Shown here: one piece after another, positions 49,736 to 49,996 of the stretch
Position numbering within the stretch: the stretch's first letter is position 1
How the letters are laid out: the number at the start of each line of letters is the position of its first letter
NCBI GenBank assembly: GCA_023807065.1
Contig: JAJJLU010000417.1
Coordinates: forward strand, 1-49,996
Length of the DNA: 49,996 nucleotides
Direction of reading: 5' to 3'
Source of the DNA: Isotricha intestinalis
Taxonomy: Eukaryota > Ciliophora > Litostomatea > Vestibuliferida > Isotrichidae
Notes under the pieces: model-generated
Database searches by the model: none
What the model was told of the DNA's origin: nothing
What the model saw: only the letters and a program-made list of their open reading frames with translations
Program-made: the position numbers and the translations under genes

Positions 49736-49996
49736 ATGAAAGAAAAAGAAGAAAAAGAAAAAGAAATTATTTATAATCTTTTTTACCAACAAAGAAATGA
49801 AGAAATATGTCCAAGTACTTTTATGGATTCAAATAAAGAAAGAAATATTATTGGAAAAGAAAAAGTTTATTTGGGAAAAAAAGTATTAAGAAAAGACAAT
49901 TTAAGAAGTAAAATTTTGAATCACTTTATGAATTTTATTATTTTTTTTTTAAATGAATACACTCATAAAATTTATTCTTGTCAAAAAGTTTATTTT
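49736..49996 (+). CDS. Unknown multicopy-type family protein (copy B), 5' part, runs off the window
   Basis: Starting at the ATG at 49736, an open frame of 87 codons continues to the window edge. It has a KEKEEKEKE N-terminus, then YLGKKVLRKDNLRSKILNHF followed by FMNFIIFFLNEYTHKIY and CQKVYF. The last 25 codons are identical in DNA to copy A, whereas the preceding part differs at many positions. It is divergently oriented to copy A with 140 bases between the two ATGs, so a shared promoter is likely. No intron is needed at the GKK position. Confidence 0.7.
   Translation, partial: MKEKEEKEKEIIYNLFYQQRNEEICPSTFMDSNKERNIIGKEKVYLGKKVLRKDNLRSKILNHFMNFIIFFLNEYTHKIYSCQKVYF
49921..49996. repeat. Perfect 76-base inverted repeat, right arm
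   Basis: This is the partner of 49381-49456 and continues beyond the window. It encodes the HFMNFIIFFLNEY segment of copy B. Confidence 0.9.

Noticed and set aside
49592..49792. 66-codon minus-strand ORF rich in Phe and Lys
   Set aside because: It covers the divergent promoter and the reverse of copy B's start; poly-T and poly-A tracts explain it.
1..49996. tRNA, rRNA and CRISPR search by eye
   Set aside because: I found no cloverleaf-like GC-rich segment with a TTCGA loop, no rRNA-like conserved block, and no regularly spaced direct repeats outside coding tandem repeats.

Overview
The window is about 18-20% GC by eye and starts at a chromosome end. Bases 1-25 are just over three copies of an AATCCCC (CCCCAAT) telomere-type repeat, and the first gene lies within 0.8 kb of it. 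Genes read cleanly with the standard code: they stop mostly at TAA, sometimes at TAG, and once at TGA. Introns are rare, very short (20, 29, 44 and 47 bases among the four found) and GT-AG. Gene content includes a radial-spoke-like DPY-30/GAF protein, AGC-type kinases with Asn-rich tails, MORN proteins, a family of two-TM proteins and long coiled coils. I infer a ciliate macronuclear chromosome. Standard code plus a CCCCAAT telomere fits litostome (rumen-type) ciliates best, but that is recall and inference, not a database match.

Region 1 (1-18.4 kb): telomere, an ELMO-domain protein (-), a vWA/zinc-finger protein (-), a lipid-anchored AGC kinase (+), a radial-spoke RSP2-like protein (-) divergent from a TFIIB-like factor (+), a coiled coil (+), two unknown proteins (+), and a DUSP-USP deubiquitinase (-).

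Region 2 (18.4-33.8 kb): two unknown coiled-coil or basic proteins (+), an acidic protein (-), a Ser/Asn-rich protein (+), a three-exon DHHC palmitoyltransferase (+), a decayed copy of the 5' part of the USP gene (+), a small subtilase-propeptide-like protein (+), a hormone-sensitive-lipase-like esterase (-), a probable GPI-anchored surface protein (-) and a coiled-coil protein (+).

Region 3 (33.8-50 kb) is the most dynamic part. It holds an N-terminally lipidated IQ-MORN protein with one intron, a TA-flanked inverted-repeat element, a pseudogene followed by two intact two-TM membrane proteins, a minimal BET-like protein, a secreted protein with an internal duplication, and a type I membrane protein pseudogene with nine in-frame stops. 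It ends with a pseudokinase/B-box/MORN fusion and two head-to-head copies of an unknown family joined by a perfect 76-base inverted repeat, the second copy running off the window.

There is no operon logic; genes are monocistronic and spaced by AT-rich DNA. The strongest candidates for something undescribed are the pseudokinase-B-box-MORN protein and its linked IQ-MORN relative, which share one MORN module on two different N-terminal platforms. I saw no tRNA, rRNA or CRISPR array.
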